Below are positions 42,194 to 52,421 of a DNA stretch of 64,000 nucleotides, one piece after another (position 1 is the first letter of the stretch; each line of letters starts with the position of its first letter). Position numbers and translations under genes: made by a program. The stretch spans positions 1 to 64,000 of the forward strand of contig JAFUWV010000011.1 of assembly GCA_017477325.1 (NCBI GenBank), in the 5' to 3' direction. The stretch comes from Paludibacteraceae bacterium. GTDB lineage: Bacteria; Bacteroidota; Bacteroidia; Bacteroidales; Paludibacteraceae. The notes beneath the pieces were generated by a model. That model saw only the letters and a list, made by a program, of their open reading frames with translations, was not told the DNA's origin and made no database searches.

Positions 42194-44401
42194 TTAACTC
42201 TTATAGTTACGTGTCTTGCGTTCGGTGAACTCGTAGTCGAGAGGTTCTTTGATGAGTTCGGGCTCTTTGTCCTCACCCATGTACTTCCAGCAAGCCACAT
42301 ACGAGAACTTGTCGTCCTGACGCAGTGCCTCGCCTTCCTCGGTCTGATACTCCTCGCGGAAGTGACCGCCGCACGACTCCTCGCGGTTCAGGGCATCCAC
42401 AGCCATCAGGCGGCCTATCTCAATGAAATCAGCGAGACGGAGAGCCTTCTCAAGCTCGTTGTTCAGGCTGTCGGCCGTACCAGGGATATAGACATTGGTC
42501 CAGAAATCTTTCTTTATCTCATCAATCTTGCGGATTGCCTCTTTCAGGCTCTCTGCAGTACGACCCATACCTACGAAGTCCCACATCACGAGACCGAGAC
42601 GTTTGTGGATAGTATCAACAGACTCATTACCCTGTATAGACATGAGCTTCTTTATCTTGTCGTTGACAGCCTTCTCAGCCTCAGCAAACTCCGGACGGTC
42701 GGTAGACATACGCGGCACGCCAATCTGGTCGGCGAGGTAGTTCTGAATAGTGTAAGGCAGTACGAAATATCCGTCAGCAAGACCTTGCATCAGAGCCGAA
42801 GCACCAAGACGGTTAGCACCGTGGTCTGAGAAGTTAGCCTCACCAATGCAGAAGAGGCCCTTGACGGAGGTCTGCAGCTCGTAATCAACCCAGATACCAC
42901 CCATAGTGTAGTGGATAGCGGGGAAGATCATCATCGGGTTCTCGTAGGGGTTCTCGTCAACTATCTTCTCGTACATCTGGAAGAGGTTGCCATATTTCTG
43001 TGCCACCACGTCCTTGCCAAGACGCTGGATAGCGTCGGAGAAATCGAGGAAGACAGCCAGACCGGTGTTGTTGACACCATAGCCTGCATCACAACGCTCT
43101 TTGGCAGCACGCGAGGCCACATCACGCGGCACGAGGTTGCCGAAGGCGGGATAACGACGCTCGAGGTAGTAGTCACGGTCCTCTTCGGGAATATCACGAC
43201 CTTTAATCTCGCCACGCTGCAAGCGTTTAGCGTCCTCAAGTTTCTTGGGCACCCAGATACGACCATCGTTACGCAGCGACTCAGACATCAGCGTCAGCTT
43301 AGACTGGAAGTCGCCGTGCTTGGGAATACAAGTCGGGTGAATCTGCGCGTAGCAGGGGTTGGCGAAATATGCGCCATGGCGGTACATCTGCATAGCGGCA
43401 GAGCCGTTGCTGGCCATAGCGTTGGTAGAGAGGAAGAAGGTGTTGCCGTAGCCGCCTGAACCGATAACGACAGCGTGAGCAAAGAAACGCTCGATGCGAC
43501 CGGTAACAAGATTGCGGGCAATAATACCGCGGGCACGCATCTCACCGTTCTCGTCCTTAATCATAACGATGTCAAGCATCTCGTGGCGGGTGTACATCTT
43601 CACTTTGCCCTTACCAATCTGACGGCTGAGTGCACTGTAGGCACCAAGCAGAAGTTGCTGGCCGGTCTGACCTTTGGCATAAAAGGTACGAGAAACCTGT
43701 GCACCACCGAACGAACGGTTGTCAAGGAGTCCGCCGTATTCGCGAGCAAAAGGAACACCTTGTGCCACGCACTGGTCGATGATGTTGTTCGACACCTCAG
43801 CCAGACGATATACATTAGCCTCACGGGCACGGTAGTCGCCACCCTTGATGGTATCGTAATAAAGACGGTAAACAGAGTCACCATCGTTCTGATAGTTCTT
43901 GGCAGCGTTGATACCGCCCTGTGCTGCGATAGAGTGCGCACGACGGGGCGAGTCCTGAATGCAGAAGTTAAGTACATTGAAGCCCATCTCTGCGAGCGAT
44001 GCGGCAGCCGAAGCACCGGCAAGACCGGTACCTACGACGATGATGTCGAGTTTGCGTTTGTTTGCCGGGTTGACAAGCTTCTGATGGTTCTTGTAGTTGG
44101 TCCACTTAAGTTCAAGCGGTCCCTCTGGAATCTTAGCCATCTTAGGTGTGATGACTTTCTCTTCCTCAGGAGCTGCCATGGTGACAGCAGCTGCCTTAGC
44201 GGCTTTTGCTGCTTTGCGTGCAGCCTCAGCGGCGGCATCAACAGCTGCATCGACAGCCTCTTTTACTTTCGGGTCTTCAGCGACGCGCTCAGCACGTGCC
44301 TGCAGGTCTTCAACAACCTCGGCGGCTTTCTGTTTCACCGTTTCGAGGGCTTCCTGTGCTGCATCTTGAAGTGCAGTCTTTATATCTTTTTTCTTAGCCA
44401 T
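42194..44401 (-). CDS. frdA: fumarate reductase/succinate dehydrogenase flavoprotein
   Basis: This subunit holds covalent FAD and the dicarboxylate site. The core shows the dinucleotide fold [21 protein letters not shown] (about residue 114), the flavinylation His in [16 protein letters not shown], and active-site [27 protein letters not shown]. The core starts at about residue 88 ([13 protein letters not shown]), where Bacteroidetes FrdA normally begins. The preceding 87 residues are an unusual Ala/Lys/Glu-rich helical extension. The upstream ATG has the AT-rich context usual here; an internal start at 44140 is the alternative. The electron-carrying frdB is not next to it but about 24 kb away. 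Confidence 0.95.
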   Translation of the reverse strand: MAKKKDIKTALQDAAQEALETVKQKAAEVVEDLQARAERVAEDPKVKEAVDAAVDAAAEAARKAAKAAKAAAVTMAAPEEEKVITPKMAKIPEGPLELKWTNYKNHQKLVNPANKRKLDIIVVGTGLAGASAAASLAEMGFNVLNFCIQDSPRRAHSIAAQGGINAAKNYQNDGDSVYRLYYDTIKGGDYRAREANVYRLAEVSNNIIDQCVAQGVPFAREYGGLLDNRSFGGAQVSRTFYAKGQTGQQLLLGAYSALSRQIGKGKVKMYTRHEMLDIVMIKDENGEMRARGIIARNLVTGRIERFFAHAVVIGSGGYGNTFFLSTNAMASNGSAAMQMYRHGAYFANPCYAQIHPTCIPKHGDFQSKLTLMSESLRNDGRIWVPKKLEDAKRLQRGEIKGRDIPEEDRDYYLERRYPAFGNLVPRDVASRAAKERCDAGYGVNNTGLAVFLDFSDAIQRLGKDVVAQKYGNLFQMYEKIVDENPYENPMMIFPAIHYTMGGIWVDYELQTSVKGLFCIGEANFSDHGANRLGASALMQGLADGYFVLPYTIQNYLADQIGVPRMSTDRPEFAEAEKAVNDKIKKLMSIQGNESVDTIHKRLGLVMWDFVGMGRTAESLKEAIRKIDEIKKDFWTNVYIPGTADSLNNELEKALRLADFIEIGRLMAVDALNREESCGGHFREEYQTEEGEALRQDDKFSYVACWKYMGEDKEPELIKEPLDYEFTERKTRNYKS

Positions 44402-44586
44402 AATATTAGTAGTTTTCAGTTGAGAGTTGAAAGTTGAGAGAAGTTGAGAGTTAAGGGTTGAGAGTTGAAAGAAGTTGAGAGTTGAGAGTAGTAATTAAAT
44501 TATGATGTGATGTAACACAAAAGACTTTTTAACTTTCCGTTTCCTAACTTCTTTAAACTTTGAACCTTAAACTTTCAACTCATTTT
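44402..44586. repeat. TTGAGAGTTGAAAG-type intergenic repeats
   Basis: The frdC-frdA spacer is made of imperfect repeats of AGTTGAGAGTTGAAAG (44412-44490) and, further on, the complementary kind AACTTTGAACCTTAAACTTTC (about 44550-44580). The same family occurs at 61163-61250 and 61640-61690. Confidence 0.7.
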
Positions 44587-45333
44587 TTATGCCATGCAGT
44601 GTACGCCAATGTACATGCCGAGGTAATAGAAGATGACTGCAGCAAACATAAGGACAACAATTGTGGCAACGATATTACCAATCACTTTGATGCGTGGCAG
44701 CCAGATGTTGCTTGAGAGTCCCATGGTGTGCAGTGCTGACCAAACACCGTGTGTGAGGTGGAACCAGATGGCAGCAAGCCAAATCAGATAGAGACAGCAA
44801 TAAACAGGGTGAGCCCAATCAGGCATATTAAGCATACCTTCGTTGACAACCTGTGCAGGGTCGTAGATACCTGTGAAGAGATACTTAACGTAGGCAGCAC
44901 CATTCTGCGGGTCGAAAGCACCTGTCTTCAGACCGGTCATCTCCTGAAACTGCATCTTGAACCAGAAATTGGCAAGGTGAAGAATAAGGAAACCGCAAAT
45001 GATGATACCGAGAACGAGCATGTTCTGGCTTTCCCAGTCAACTCCCTCTTGACGAGCTGTGACGGCGTAACGGTCGTTACCACGTGCACGGCGGTTCTGG
45101 ATGGTGAGCACAAAGGCATACACAAAGTGAATGAGGACAAGGAGTGCCAAAGCTGCTGTGCCAATAAGAGCATACCAATTGGCTCCCAGCATTGAGCAAA
45201 TCCAGTTGTAAGCATCTTCCGAGAAGATGAGTGTCAGGTTCATCGACGCATGGAAGAGCAGAAACAGCACCAAGCAGGTGCCCGTAATACTCATTACGAG
45301 TTTACGTCCGATTGAGGAATCAGTTAACCACAT
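44587..45333 (-). CDS. frdC: fumarate reductase/succinate dehydrogenase cytochrome b
   Basis: The 248-residue protein is the membrane anchor with about five helices that binds heme b and menaquinone. It begins WLTDSSIGRKLVMSITGTCLVLFLLFHASMNL, with a His that likely ligates heme, and contains FLILHLANFWFKMQF and WFHLTHGVWSALHTMG, further conserved His residues. This is the Wolinella/Bacteroides single-cytochrome type. It lies 185 bp ahead of frdA and has a full promoter. Confidence 0.93.
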   Translation of the reverse strand: MWLTDSSIGRKLVMSITGTCLVLFLLFHASMNLTLIFSEDAYNWICSMLGANWYALIGTAALALLVLIHFVYAFVLTIQNRRARGNDRYAVTARQEGVDWESQNMLVLGIIICGFLILHLANFWFKMQFQEMTGLKTGAFDPQNGAAYVKYLFTGIYDPAQVVNEGMLNMPDWAHPVYCCLYLIWLAAIWFHLTHGVWSALHTMGLSSNIWLPRIKVIGNIVATIVVLMFAAVIFYYLGMYIGVHCMA

Positions 45334-45405
45334 AGTTTTCTAATTGTTATTTATGTTATTATGTTATTTTGTCCGCTGTTTTATGTATTCACACAATATG
45401 CACGG

Positions 45406-45436
45406 CAAAGGTACAACAAAAATCTTATACCTGCAA
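45406..45436 (-). promoter_or_regulatory. promoter of frdCA
   Basis: On the minus strand TTG (45434-45436) and TACCTTTG (45406-45413) are 20 bp apart. The predicted transcription start (about 45399) leaves a leader of some 65 nt before frdC. Confidence 0.75.
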
Positions 45437-45495
45437 CCCAAAAATATTCATAGGTGAAGATATAATAAATAACAAAACATAAAATACAATTTCAA

Positions 45496-46116
45496 CTAAG
45501 GCTGCAGACCCTTCATTACAAAGATAAAAATCTCCTTCTTGCGCTCCTCAAGATAGGTATCCACTTCCTGCTCAGACTTCTCAAGCAAGTCGGCGTAGAT
45601 AGGCAGTGTGGTGAAAGTCATCACAACAAGCGACACAACGTCAAGCAGCAAGAAAAGCGGCTCAATCGGCCGTATTGTTCCTTTCTCCACTTCTTTTCTC
45701 ACTATCTCGGAGAAAGAATAATACACACGTCTGCGTTTTTCGTTCTCGACAAAAGTCTCACGCATCCACTCACGGCGCTCTTTGTTCAGGACCAACTCGT
45801 TCATCACGAAGAAAGGCAGGCGGGGATTACTCCTGAGAAGAGCAAAATAGAAATCAATCACTCTGCCTATAGCCGACATCATACAACCATTGTATTCGAA
45901 TTTGTCAAGATAATCCAGCAATAGATTAATCTTATTGATGAAGATACCACGGAAAAGCCGTTCCTTGGTGCGATAGTAATAATGCACCAGAGCCTGGTTG
46001 CAGCCCACTGCATGCGCTATGTCGGTAGTACTTGTGCCTGCAAAGCCTTTCTCAAGGAAAAGACGCTCTGCAGCTTCGAGGATACTTTGTTCAAGATCAG
46101 TAGTTTGAGGTTTCAT
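45496..46116 (-). CDS. TetR/AcrR family regulator
   Basis: The 206-residue product has an N-terminal TetR helix-turn-helix: ILEAAERLFLEKGFAGTSTTDIAHAVGCNQALVHYYYRTKERLF (about residues 12-55). The C-terminal ligand-binding part is generic. Its start overlaps the end of the activase-related gene by 4 nt (ATGA), so it is translated with it and probably regulates that operon. TetR genes downstream of this activase are usual in Bacteroides. Confidence 0.9.
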   Translation of the reverse strand: MKPQTTDLEQSILEAAERLFLEKGFAGTSTTDIAHAVGCNQALVHYYYRTKERLFRGIFINKINLLLDYLDKFEYNGCMMSAIGRVIDFYFALLRSNPRLPFFVMNELVLNKERREWMRETFVENEKRRRVYYSFSEIVRKEVEKGTIRPIEPLFLLLDVVSLVVMTFTTLPIYADLLEKSEQEVDTYLEERKKEIFIFVMKGLQP

Positions 46117-48608
46117 AATGTTGCTTTTCTTGCATTATCCACAAGGAAATGGAGACGATTATATATATTGGCTTCGGAAGTAGAACTGTCGAAGTCGAGA
46201 AATAGCATATTCACATCAGGGTATATACTGCGCAGGCGTTTTTCTATACCTTTGGAGATTACATGGTTGGCGATGCAGCCAAATGGTTGCAGACTGACCA
46301 CATTTTTCACACCTGTCTCAGCCAAATGGCATATCTCTCCGGGCAGGAACCAGCCTTCACCAAAGTCAGCCGCAGTAGAGATAACCTGCTTTGACAAGCG
46401 GGCTATATCAAAGATATTCGTTGACTTGCGGAAATACGGGTAGTCAGCGCAGATGCGGTCGTATTTCCTGACAACATGACGAATATAGCGATAGAATACA
46501 TCTGTCAGCCATGCAGGCGTTGTCTCTTTGCGTATGTTGAGTTCACGGTTGGCATGGCGGGAGACAAACGAAGTAGAGAAAAAGTCGATAAGAGAAGGCG
46601 GAACAACCTCCACTCCATTCTCCAACAGCCAGTTGACCACATTCTTGTGCGAGAAAGAGTTGTACTTGACATATATCTCACCAACAACTCCTATCACAGG
46701 CACATCCTTAGTCCTATCGACAGCTGCACCAAACTCCCGTACTGCCTCACGCATCAGTTTCTGTATTCTGCACGAATCTCTCAGCCTTATCGCCTCGCAG
46801 GCAAGATTGATATACTTCTCTCTCAATTGTTGAGCCGCATCATAATCCATTCGCGGAGCGGCAGAGTGATATATCTTGTTAAGTGCATCGGCGTATGCCA
46901 TAGCATGGAGCAGCATAGGAATAACCTTACGCCACTTAGGGTTGAAACCGGGTTGAGTGGCAGAGATGTCCGCACTGGTGGCAAGCGAGAGGAGAGGCAC
47001 ATCGGCGTATCCGCTGCGAACCATTGCATTCTTAATCAAAGAATAATAGTTGGTGGCACGACATTGCCCTCCGGTCTGAGTGATGATGACTGCTGTGTTG
47101 CCCAAGTCATACTTACCGCTGTTAAGAGCGTTCATTATGCTGCCGATCACAATAGTGGCAGGGTAACACACATCGTTGTTGGCATACCTCAGACCTGTCT
47201 CCGCATCCTGCTGAGAGCCCTGAGGCAGATTCACCATCTCATAGTCCGCCAACGAAAAGAGCGCAGGAAGAAACTCCGAATAGCCCTCAGCAAAATAAGG
47301 TGCCAAAATAGTACGTTTTCTGTCCTGAGGCATGAAAGTTCTGGTGGTGACAAAAGGAGCAGGTTGTGATACATGATTGGGGTGCCCAGACAGATTGCCA
47401 CGCGTACTCTCCACCAGCGAACGCACACGGAGCCGGAGCGAACCAATATTGTTGACATCATCAATCTTAAGTATCGTCAGGTTCTTTTTGAAACGGGAAA
47501 GTATAGACTGTACTTCGTCAAGAATAAAGGCATCCGGACCGCAACCGAAACTGGTAAGTTCGACCATGTGAAGTCCCTGATATTCAGATTCACCCACAAA
47601 CCTTGCCGCTTTGAATATACGGTTAGGATATGCCCACTGAGTGATTGCATTAAGTTCACCGTAAACATTGCTCCCCATGCGGCGTGCCACATGCTCTGTT
47701 ATCACATCCACACCCATATCCGCAATTGCCCGAGAAATCTTATGTTCTATCAAGGGGTCGGTATGATAGGGTCTGCCCGCAAGCAAGATGACCATTCGAC
47801 CATCTTCCTCAGCCTTCTCAAGAACTTCTTTTCCACGCCTCTCAAGCGTATCGAGGTACTCATTCTGTGCACGCCATGCCTCATCGGTAGCCGCAAGAGC
47901 AGTCTCCCTCAGTACGCCCAAAGTGGCGAGATACTCCACGCATGCCTTTGTTAGCATCTGCTTGTCGTTGAAAGAGACTACAGGAGCATCAAAAGGAATT
48001 CCATATTTTCCGGCAGAATCCACAGCCGACTTGATTACGTCGCTGTAGGCTGACACTATAGGACAGTTGAACGAGTTGCGACTCTGCTGGTCTTCCTTTT
48101 GCTCATAGACCACAAAGGGATAGAAGATCCGGTCAACCCGCTTTTCTATAAGGTCGAACACATGCCCGTGCATCAGTTTGGCAGGAAAACAGATGTTATC
48201 CGCCATAATGGTGCGCACTCCTTTCTCATATAAAGGAACAGTAGATGTGGCGGAGAGCAGTGTTTTGATACCGCAATAGGCAAAAAGTGTACGCCAGAAC
48301 GGCCAGTTTTCATAAATACCAAGCCCGCGAGGAATACCTATCACGACTCCCGTTCTTTTATTTTTTTTCTCACTACTGCTTTCTACACTACCGCCAAACA
48401 GCATCCTATATTTCTCTTGAAACAAGTTGACCCCGCGTTTCCCTGCTTCGTGAAAAGAAGAATACACTTTCTCGCAGTTGTTGCCGCTGGCAAACGTCTT
48501 GCCATTCTTGAAGTGAAACAGGCGCACCTGGCAATGGTTCTCGCAACCCTGACACACCTCAAAAGAGGTGTCATATTCATTTGACTGTATCAGTTGTTCC
48601 AATGTCAT
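46113..48608 (-). CDS. acyl-CoA dehydratase activase-related protein (DUF2229)
   Basis: The 831-residue product is the second half of the large activase-type proteins linked to 2-hydroxyacyl-CoA dehydratases. It has an N-terminal Cys cluster (CQGCENHCQV), a DUF2229-type domain starting VVIGIPRGLGIYENWPFWRTLF (about residue 87) with DNICFPAKLMHGH, and a repeat of this type further on (CYPATIVIGSI, GGQCRATNYYSLIKNAM). It may hold Fe-S clusters. In many Bacteroides it is joined to the ATPase in one protein of about 1400 residues; here it is a separate gene 32 bp after it. The natural substrate is unknown. Confidence 0.85.
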   Translation of the reverse strand: MTLEQLIQSNEYDTSFEVCQGCENHCQVRLFHFKNGKTFASGNNCEKVYSSFHEAGKRGVNLFQEKYRMLFGGSVESSSEKKNKRTGVVIGIPRGLGIYENWPFWRTLFAYCGIKTLLSATSTVPLYEKGVRTIMADNICFPAKLMHGHVFDLIEKRVDRIFYPFVVYEQKEDQQSRNSFNCPIVSAYSDVIKSAVDSAGKYGIPFDAPVVSFNDKQMLTKACVEYLATLGVLRETALAATDEAWRAQNEYLDTLERRGKEVLEKAEEDGRMVILLAGRPYHTDPLIEHKISRAIADMGVDVITEHVARRMGSNVYGELNAITQWAYPNRIFKAARFVGESEYQGLHMVELTSFGCGPDAFILDEVQSILSRFKKNLTILKIDDVNNIGSLRLRVRSLVESTRGNLSGHPNHVSQPAPFVTTRTFMPQDRKRTILAPYFAEGYSEFLPALFSLADYEMVNLPQGSQQDAETGLRYANNDVCYPATIVIGSIMNALNSGKYDLGNTAVIITQTGGQCRATNYYSLIKNAMVRSGYADVPLLSLATSADISATQPGFNPKWRKVIPMLLHAMAYADALNKIYHSAAPRMDYDAAQQLREKYINLACEAIRLRDSCRIQKLMREAVREFGAAVDRTKDVPVIGVVGEIYVKYNSFSHKNVVNWLLENGVEVVPPSLIDFFSTSFVSRHANRELNIRKETTPAWLTDVFYRYIRHVVRKYDRICADYPYFRKSTNIFDIARLSKQVISTAADFGEGWFLPGEICHLAETGVKNVVSLQPFGCIANHVISKGIEKRLRSIYPDVNMLFLDFDSSTSEANIYNRLHFLVDNARKATL

Positions 48609-48640
48609 AACAATCAGATTTGTGATTCTTAGTATAGCGG

Positions 48641-50437
48641 TTATTTTGTATTACGCATTGCATACAATGCAGCCCCATAAGCTCCCATCAATTCAGGTAT
48701 AGAGGTAAAACCCACCTCGCAGCCCGTAAGCAGTTCGAGGGCTCGGACGACAGAATGATTACGCATGGTGCCTCCCTGCACTACTATCTTGCCTCCGAGT
48801 TCAGACACATCACGCAGTTTCAGCACCTTATATAAGCAGTTCTTCACTACCGAGTAACTGAATCCTGCTGCAATATCTTCCACCTTGGCTCCTTCACGCA
48901 TTGCCTGCTTTACTTTGGAATTCATGAAGACCGTACAACGTGTGCCAAGGTCGCAAGGATGCTCTGCAAAACACGACATACGGGCAAAGTCGGAAACAGA
49001 ATAGCCCAGTTGGCGGGCAAACGTCTCAATGAATGAGCCGCAGCCAGAAGAACATGCCTCATTGATTTCTATGCGCTGAATGGAGTTATTCTTCACCCAA
49101 ATAGCCTTCATATCCTGACCTCCGATGTCAAGAATGAAACTTAGGTCCGGCATGACAGCTTGGGCACCTATGAAATGCGCCATAGTCTCCACAATGCCAT
49201 AGTCAAGCGAGAAGGCTGTTTTCAACAACGACTCGCCATAGCCTGTAGCGCAAGATGCAACAATATTAATTTCAGAATGAAGGACATTCATATCAGACAG
49301 CCTACGTTGCATCTCATTCAAGCCTTCGGAGAAAGCACGAAAACTATCACCATTGTTCCGACGATAATCCGTATATACAATCCCGCCTGTCTGATTGATC
49401 AGGACAAGCTTGGTAGTCGTACTGCCGGAGTCAACACCGAGAAAATACTTGTCATCGGGCTTTAATTGCAGCCCAGCCGGTTGCCCGGCATCAAGCATAC
49501 TGCCACCAACACTGCTTCTATGCTCCTCGAGCCATGAGTTATAATCCTCTTTAGAGCGGAAAAGCGGAGGCAGGCGCAGCGAATAATCTGCCGTGGCATG
49601 AAGCTCAGAGAGAGAAGAATAGAACTCAGAAAGCAACACGTCATTATCTTTTTGCCCTGATGCCAACAGCGCACAACCCATAGCGGGAATGATTTGTGCA
49701 TTCTGAGGAATAATACAATCAGACTCGCTGTAGCCCAAGATATCCAGAAACGCCTTTCTCAGATGCGGCAGAAAAGCAAAGGGGCCTCCGCAGAAGAACA
49801 ACTTCGGCTCTATGTCACGCCCACGGGCAAGAGACCCCACCACCTGTGTTGCAACGGCATGAAAGACAGATGCAGCAATATCTGTTTTCTCTGCATTGCG
49901 CGAGATAAGATTTTGTATGTCCGTCTTTGAGAACACTCCGCAACGCGATGCTATCGGATATATAGTTTCAGACTCCGACGCCAACCTGTCCAACTCACCC
50001 GTCTCCACTCCAAGCAAAGTTGCCGTCTGGTCAAGAAAAGCACCGGTGCCTCCCGCACACGAGCCGTTCATACGTATATCCGGAACCTTGCCCTCATCGA
50101 AGAATATGAGTTTGGAGTCCTCTCCACCCATGTCAACAAACGTGTGCACTTCGGGATAAAACTGCCTTACCGTCTCTGCTGCCGCTATCACCTCCTGCAC
50201 GAAACGGCAACCCAACAACTCCGCAAACCCCATACCCACAGAACCCGTTATAACAACCCGCAACGAGCACTCACCTACCCTCTCCTGCATCGCCTTCAGG
50301 GTGCGTAATGCCACACTGCGCACATCAGCATTATGACGCCTGTAATCAAAAAACAACAAGCGGCGTTCTTCATCAAGAAGTGCGACTTTTATCGTAGTAC
50401 TACCGATATCTATTCCAAGGTTATATGTTTTTCTCAT
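48641..50437 (-). CDS. BadF/BadG-type activase ATPase, two modules
   Basis: The 598-residue protein carries two ASKHA ATPase modules, each starting with a phosphate loop ([16 protein letters not shown] at residue 7; [15 protein letters not shown] at about 331). Each has the Cys pair that holds a shared 4Fe-4S cluster in HgdC-type activators: [14 protein letters not shown] and SRCGVF in the first, [11 protein letters not shown] and TRCTVF in the second. Such activators inject an electron into 2-hydroxyacyl-CoA dehydratases using ATP. No dehydratase subunit genes are nearby. It is the first gene of an operon with the DUF2229 protein and a TetR regulator. Confidence 0.9.
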   Translation of the reverse strand: MRKTYNLGIDIGSTTIKVALLDEERRLLFFDYRRHNADVRSVALRTLKAMQERVGECSLRVVITGSVGMGFAELLGCRFVQEVIAAAETVRQFYPEVHTFVDMGGEDSKLIFFDEGKVPDIRMNGSCAGGTGAFLDQTATLLGVETGELDRLASESETIYPIASRCGVFSKTDIQNLISRNAEKTDIAASVFHAVATQVVGSLARGRDIEPKLFFCGGPFAFLPHLRKAFLDILGYSESDCIIPQNAQIIPAMGCALLASGQKDNDVLLSEFYSSLSELHATADYSLRLPPLFRSKEDYNSWLEEHRSSVGGSMLDAGQPAGLQLKPDDKYFLGVDSGSTTTKLVLINQTGGIVYTDYRRNNGDSFRAFSEGLNEMQRRLSDMNVLHSEINIVASCATGYGESLLKTAFSLDYGIVETMAHFIGAQAVMPDLSFILDIGGQDMKAIWVKNNSIQRIEINEACSSGCGSFIETFARQLGYSVSDFARMSCFAEHPCDLGTRCTVFMNSKVKQAMREGAKVEDIAAGFSYSVVKNCLYKVLKLRDVSELGGKIVVQGGTMRNHSVVRALELLTGCEVGFTSIPELMGAYGAALYAMRNTK

Positions 50438-50476
50438 AGATGCTTATCTTATTTAATAAGGTTATTAAACCGGCTG

Positions 50477-50507
50477 CAAAAGTAGTACAAAAAATCAACA
50501 TACACAA
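50477..50507 (-). promoter_or_regulatory. promoter of activase operon
   Basis: On the minus strand TTG (50505-50507) and TACTTTTG (50477-50484) are 20 bp apart. It is back to back with the porQ promoter (50525-50555), only 17 bp separating the two -33 boxes. Confidence 0.75.
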
Positions 50508-50524
50508 CAAAAAAACGCTTTTAG

Positions 50525-50555
50525 TTGCATAAGTCAAAAAAAAACTATAATTTTG
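50525..50555 (+). promoter_or_regulatory. promoter of porQ operon
   Basis: TTG (50525-50527) and TAATTTTG (50548-50555) are 20 bp apart, with transcription predicted from about 50562, 18 nt before the GTG start of porQ. Confidence 0.78.
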
Positions 50556-50579
50556 CAGTGAAAATATATTGCATAAGTA

Positions 50580-51662
50580 GTGTCTGTAAAGAAAATTATA
50601 TTAACCTTTATTTGGCTGATTACAAGCACCATCAGCATATGCGGTCAGTCGGGTAGCACATCATTTGCCTTCCTCAGTATGCCTATGTCCGCCCGCCTCA
50701 ATTCTCTTGGAGGAAACAACGTTTCAGTTGATAACGGCGAACTCAGCACCGCCCTTTGCAATCCCGCAGTGCTATCCGACAAGACTCACATGAGTCTGCA
50801 ACTCAACTATGCCTACTGCATGAGCGGGATCAACGCTGCCTCTGCCATATACAGCCACAACTACAAGGAAAACCGTTTCGCCGCTGCAATACACTATCTG
50901 GACTATGGCAAGATGCAGTATGCTGACGAATACGGCAACAAGAGCGGACTCACTTTCGGCGCACGAGACATGCTCATTGACCTTATATACAGCCGCCAGC
51001 TGGGACCTATGTTCAGAGTGGGTGCCGCACTAAAACCTATATATAGCATCTACGAGAGTTACTCTTCGTTCGCACTCGGAGCAGATGTCGGAGCACATTT
51101 CCAGACCAAAGACAGCACATTCCAGTTAGGTCTGAGCCTGCAAAACATAGGTTGGCAACTCAAGAAATTCTACGATGGACCCGAGTCGGGCAATCGCTCG
51201 ATGCTGCCGCTCAACCTGCAACTCGGATTCAATTACCGCTTCAAGCATGCCCCCATCCGCATCGGCATGACCATACACAACATGCAACGCTGGAACTTAG
51301 GCTATGAACTGAGCGGCAAAAGCACTTATGTGTTAGGTTCAAAGAAGGGTATGACCAGTGAAGAATGGGCTCTGGCTCAAGACAATGGAGCAGTCATGTG
51401 GTACGACATGATGTTCAGACATACAATCTTCTTTCTGGACATTGTGCCTCGAAGTGAGAAATTCTATATCACTCTCAGCTACAATCATCGTCATCGCGCT
51501 GAACTGGCTATTAAAGACCAGCGTTCACTCGCAGGATTTGCTCTCGGTGCAGGACTCAACATAAAAATGGTACGACTCGGCTTTGCCTTTTCGCAATATA
51601 CCAAAGGACAATATATCTATCAAGCATCACTTGCTTTGGACATCAACAGTCTGATGAAGTAA
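50580..51662 (+). CDS. porQ: type IX secretion system protein PorQ
   Basis: PorQ, with PorU, PorV and PorZ, belongs to the outer-membrane attachment complex of the type IX secretion system. The 360-residue product starts with GTG, has a signal peptide (to about residue 22), then a SGSTSFAFLSMPMSARLNSLGGNNVSV opening typical of PorV/PorQ barrels, and beta-strand-rich sequence ending QYIYQASLALDINSL. It precedes cmk, ispH and pfkA, a conserved Bacteroidetes neighbourhood. It supports the idea that this organism uses type IX secretion for the pectinesterase and phosphoesterase in this window. Confidence 0.9.
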   Translation: MSVKKIILTFIWLITSTISICGQSGSTSFAFLSMPMSARLNSLGGNNVSVDNGELSTALCNPAVLSDKTHMSLQLNYAYCMSGINAASAIYSHNYKENRFAAAIHYLDYGKMQYADEYGNKSGLTFGARDMLIDLIYSRQLGPMFRVGAALKPIYSIYESYSSFALGADVGAHFQTKDSTFQLGLSLQNIGWQLKKFYDGPESGNRSMLPLNLQLGFNYRFKHAPIRIGMTIHNMQRWNLGYELSGKSTYVLGSKKGMTSEEWALAQDNGAVMWYDMMFRHTIFFLDIVPRSEKFYITLSYNHRHRAELAIKDQRSLAGFALGAGLNIKMVRLGFAFSQYTKGQYIYQASLALDINSLMK

Positions 51663-51698
51663 ATGCCAACAGGAGCATAGCTCCAAATCTGATATTCT

Positions 51699-52385
51699 AT
51701 GAACAAAATAGTAGTAGCAATTGACGGATACTCATCGTGCGGAAAAAGCACAATAGCAAAACAACTGGCAAAACATGCCGGCTACACCTATGTTGACACA
51801 GGTGCCATGTACAGAGCAGTGGCCTTGTATGTCTCACAGCATTTGACAATAGACGAATTCCAGACATTGACCGATGCTGAGAAGACGTCGTTCCTTGAGA
51901 AGAATATCCGCATATCTTTTCTTCAAACCGCTGACGGGCAACACGTATGCCTCAATGGTGAAGATGTGGAAAAGCAAATCCGCACTTTGGAGACAGGCAA
52001 CCTCGCCTCACAAGTGAGCACAATAGGAGTAGTACGACGCTTTCTGGTGGCACAACAGCAGCAGATGGGGACAGAGAAAGGCATAGTAATGGACGGCAGA
52101 GACATAGGAACAGTAGTTTTTCCTCAGGCAGAACTAAAAATATTCCTTACCGCCACTGCCCAGGTGCGCGCCGAGAGGCGGTACCTGGAGCTCAAGCAGA
52201 AAGGCATAAATGCCGTGTATGAAGATGTGCTGCATGATGTCTTAGACCGGGACTACAGAGATACTCACCGCGCCGAGTCTCCACTCAGACAAGCTGAAGA
52301 TGCCATTGTCTTGGACAACACCCACCTCACTCAAGACGAGCAGCTGAGAAAGGTGGTGGAGATATTCGAGTCGAAGATAAAGTAA
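51699..52385 (+). CDS. cmk: cytidylate kinase
   Basis: Cmk phosphorylates CMP and dCMP. The 228-residue protein has the P-loop IAIDGYSSCGKSTIAKQLA (about residues 5-23), YVDTGAMYRAVAL, the GIVMDGRDIGTVVFPQAELKIFLTA block and the R-x-D lid region DRDYRDTHRAESPL. The insertion in the NMP-binding domain typical of bacterial CMP kinases is present. It lies 36 bp after porQ. Confidence 0.96.
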   Translation: MNKIVVAIDGYSSCGKSTIAKQLAKHAGYTYVDTGAMYRAVALYVSQHLTIDEFQTLTDAEKTSFLEKNIRISFLQTADGQHVCLNGEDVEKQIRTLETGNLASQVSTIGVVRRFLVAQQQQMGTEKGIVMDGRDIGTVVFPQAELKIFLTATAQVRAERRYLELKQKGINAVYEDVLHDVLDRDYRDTHRAESPLRQAEDAIVLDNTHLTQDEQLRKVVEIFESKIK

Positions 52386-52421
52386 CAATTACGGTTTATC
52401 AGTCTTTAGTTTTACATTCTC

